Source: Centropus unirufus (lineage: Eukaryota > Chordata > Aves > Cuculiformes > Centropidae). Taken from it: DNA of 64,000 nt. Both the position numbers and the translations under genes were made by a program. Positions 62,308-64,000 of the stretch are shown here, in pieces; positions within the stretch are counted from its first letter, which is position 1, and every line of letters starts with the position of its first letter. The notes beneath the pieces were generated by a model. That model saw nothing but the letters and a program-made list of their open reading frames with translations, did no database searches and was not told the DNA's origin. The DNA is taken from positions 1,114,488 through 1,178,487 of the forward strand of contig VYZI01000136.1 in NCBI GenBank assembly GCA_013397695.1, given 5' to 3'.

Positions 62308-64000
62308 GACCCCATCCCAACCTAGCTCTCCAAGGATGAGCCCCCAGAGCCTGCTCCTCGGGAAAAACTTTTAGGATACAACTTATGCATGGAGATGAGG
62401 GATAGGTGACTAAACCAGCAATGGGTTGATTCAATTAATTAAAACTTATTCAATATTTATTAATCAGAGTCATACAATCAATCAAAGTAAACAGCAAATG
62501 AATAAAATAGCAGCATGATAATTGGTTTAATTAATTCATTCAGCAGTCAGCAGATTAATTAATAAAGTTCAGGTGAAAGGGGAAGCAGCTCTGTTTCAAA
62601 CTGACAGTAATTATGGCACAGTGTTCTGCAGACAGCTTTACCATCCCTCTCCCATCCACTCAGTTTGGTGCAGGGCACCTGGATCTTCCTTTATGGAACC
62701 AGGACTCCCACCTTTGTTGTGAACTGGTGAAGATGTTGGAGGTTTGATCCTCAAAGTCCAAAATATAAGCTCTGCTGATTTCCCAGGTTGCCAGTGTTGA
62801 TCAGGAGCCTGGAGCAGAACGGGGTCTTATCTAGAAAGGTGACGGTCCCAGGAATTCATCTCTGGCAGGACTTGTACCCTCAGCTCCTGGCCCTGCGAGA
62901 GTTTCTGTGCTGCTGGGTGCTCATTTGTGGGTGTCCAACAGGTTGTGCTCTAAAGTTTTGGCAAGTTGTAGCCCGGTATAGCAGTTTCCCCTGGTGTAAA
63001 GGATGCAGCCCTGTGCATGCAGAGGAGGCTGAGCAGGCACAGAGCCTACTGGGCAGAGGGCATGCGATGTCCAAAGCAATGTCCCCTTCCAGCACCAGTG
63101 TTACCGAGAAAGTGCAGGAAGTCGAGTGCTCTTCATCCTCGCCTCATTTTACAACAGGCACTCGGTTCAGGGAACTGGATTTACCCTCCAGAGTGGAGTA
63201 GTTAGACCTAAGGAGAAAAAAATATATTTAAATGCCTTATGAATATAAAAGATGGCCTTTGCACAGAGCTTGGTAAAGCAGAGAGGACTGTCACTCTGTC
63301 TGCTGAGTGGGACCCACGTGTCCTACAGCCCACCAGGGACTTGTGTCTAAGGAATCTTTCACTCGGGGAAATATTAGAGCTAGTTCTGAACTTTTGCTCT
63401 GAGGTTTTTCAAATCCGCTTGCTCACGACTGCCTCTCAAGTCAATGGAAACAGAGCATTGTGATCACAAGACTCATTTTGACCTGTTGAGGTTTTGATCT
63501 CCCTCCAGCACTGCGGCTGTCCCCTGGGGACAACTGAAGCCTAAGGCTGTGAGACACCTAATTGAGGCCACTCAATGCCAACCTGCCTTCCAGTGGGATG
63601 ATTCACTAGCTTCGATGGTGTCTTAGGAGCTGAGGTGTCCCCAGGATCATGGATCAAGAGTGTGGGTGTCTGGTCTCACTATGCTCCTGCCTTGTACTTC
63701 TTTGCTTCAGTCTCTCTCCCTGGTGAGGGTAGTATTTGATGAGTTTATCCCAGCTCTCCATAGTGGTGAAATTGCTTCTGTGAAGAGTTTTCACCCTGTG
63801 GGAGCATGAGGGTTTGTGGTATAACTCAGGCAGGCATCAGCAAGGCTGCGGTGAACTTCTCGCACTGCAGGAAGATTTTTGAAGGCTGAACATTAATTTG
63901 TAGGCTGAAAAATTCTGTAGGCAAGAGGTTTTTTTGTAGGCTGAAAATTAATAGATTGGGAATTGTGGGGCTCAGAGAGATGCCAGTACCTGAAAGCTGA
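62308..64000 (+). other. ADRA1D: ADRA1D intron 1, 5' part
   Basis: No further exon or CR1 copy is seen. An AT-rich block of about 160 bp (62,430-62,590) with repeated TTAATTAATT-type words could be part of a degraded transposable element, but I cannot name it. The remainder to the window end is non-coding sequence with short frames only. Exon 2 with helix 7 is not present, so the intron extends beyond the right edge. Confidence 0.75.

Noticed and set aside
61656..62315. Minus-strand 219-codon frame
   Set aside because: Exact shadow of the ADRA1D coding exon on the opposite strand; no domain or start context.
1..64000. Endogenous retrovirus, CRISPR array, tRNA or rRNA genes
   Set aside because: I looked for paired LTRs with primer-binding sites, gag/pol-like frames, regularly spaced repeats and tRNA-like folds, and found none I could support.

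Overview
The window looks like a piece of bird nuclear genome. The evidence is a scatter of CR1 non-LTR retrotransposon fragments, several of them ending in the avian CR1 tail (ATTCTATG-type 8-mers), and one vertebrate gene with a GC-rich promoter at the right edge. Nothing is prokaryotic: there are no operons, and the many short open frames in the first 59 kb do not resemble proteins except where they cross CR1 copies. The species cannot be told from this sequence.

Layout. Positions 1 to about 59,650 form one long, AT-rich, apparently gene-free stretch. I recognise about 15 CR1 pieces in it: 3'-end fragments on both strands, two internal ORF2 pieces (an endonuclease region at 9.5-10.3 kb and a reverse transcriptase region at 52.0-52.3 kb), and two highly diverged copies of an older type (43.6 and 47.9-48.3 kb). 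A 103-bp duplicated segment interrupts one CR1 at 5.5 kb. The unique sequence between these copies includes AT-rich, TAAT-dense blocks, best around 40.34-40.76 kb, that could be conserved enhancers; this cannot be tested from the sequence alone.

Positions 59,675 to 61,334 are the GC-rich upstream region of the gene. It holds two different minisatellites (units about 49-66 bp and about 77-84 bp) separated by a near-consensus CTCF site, then a pyrimidine tract with a perfect 21-bp duplication, a CpG-rich segment with a GC box, and a 30-codon upstream ORF whose stop codon overlaps the receptor start codon as ATGA.

Positions 61,335 to 62,301 are exon 1 of ADRA1D, the alpha-1D adrenergic receptor, on the + strand. 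It covers the extracellular N-terminus through transmembrane helix 6 and ends at a consensus GTAAGT donor at the conserved alpha-1 intron position. Exon 2 (helix 7 and C-tail) lies beyond the right edge, and 62,302-64,000 is the start of intron 1. So the window is mostly the 5' intergenic desert of ADRA1D plus its promoter and first coding exon.

I found no CRISPR array, RNA gene, intact transposon or clear endogenous retrovirus, and no convincing new multi-gene system. The most interesting points are the upstream-ORF/start overlap, the minisatellite-CTCF-minisatellite arrangement, the short N-terminus of the receptor and the templated-looking insertion inside a CR1.
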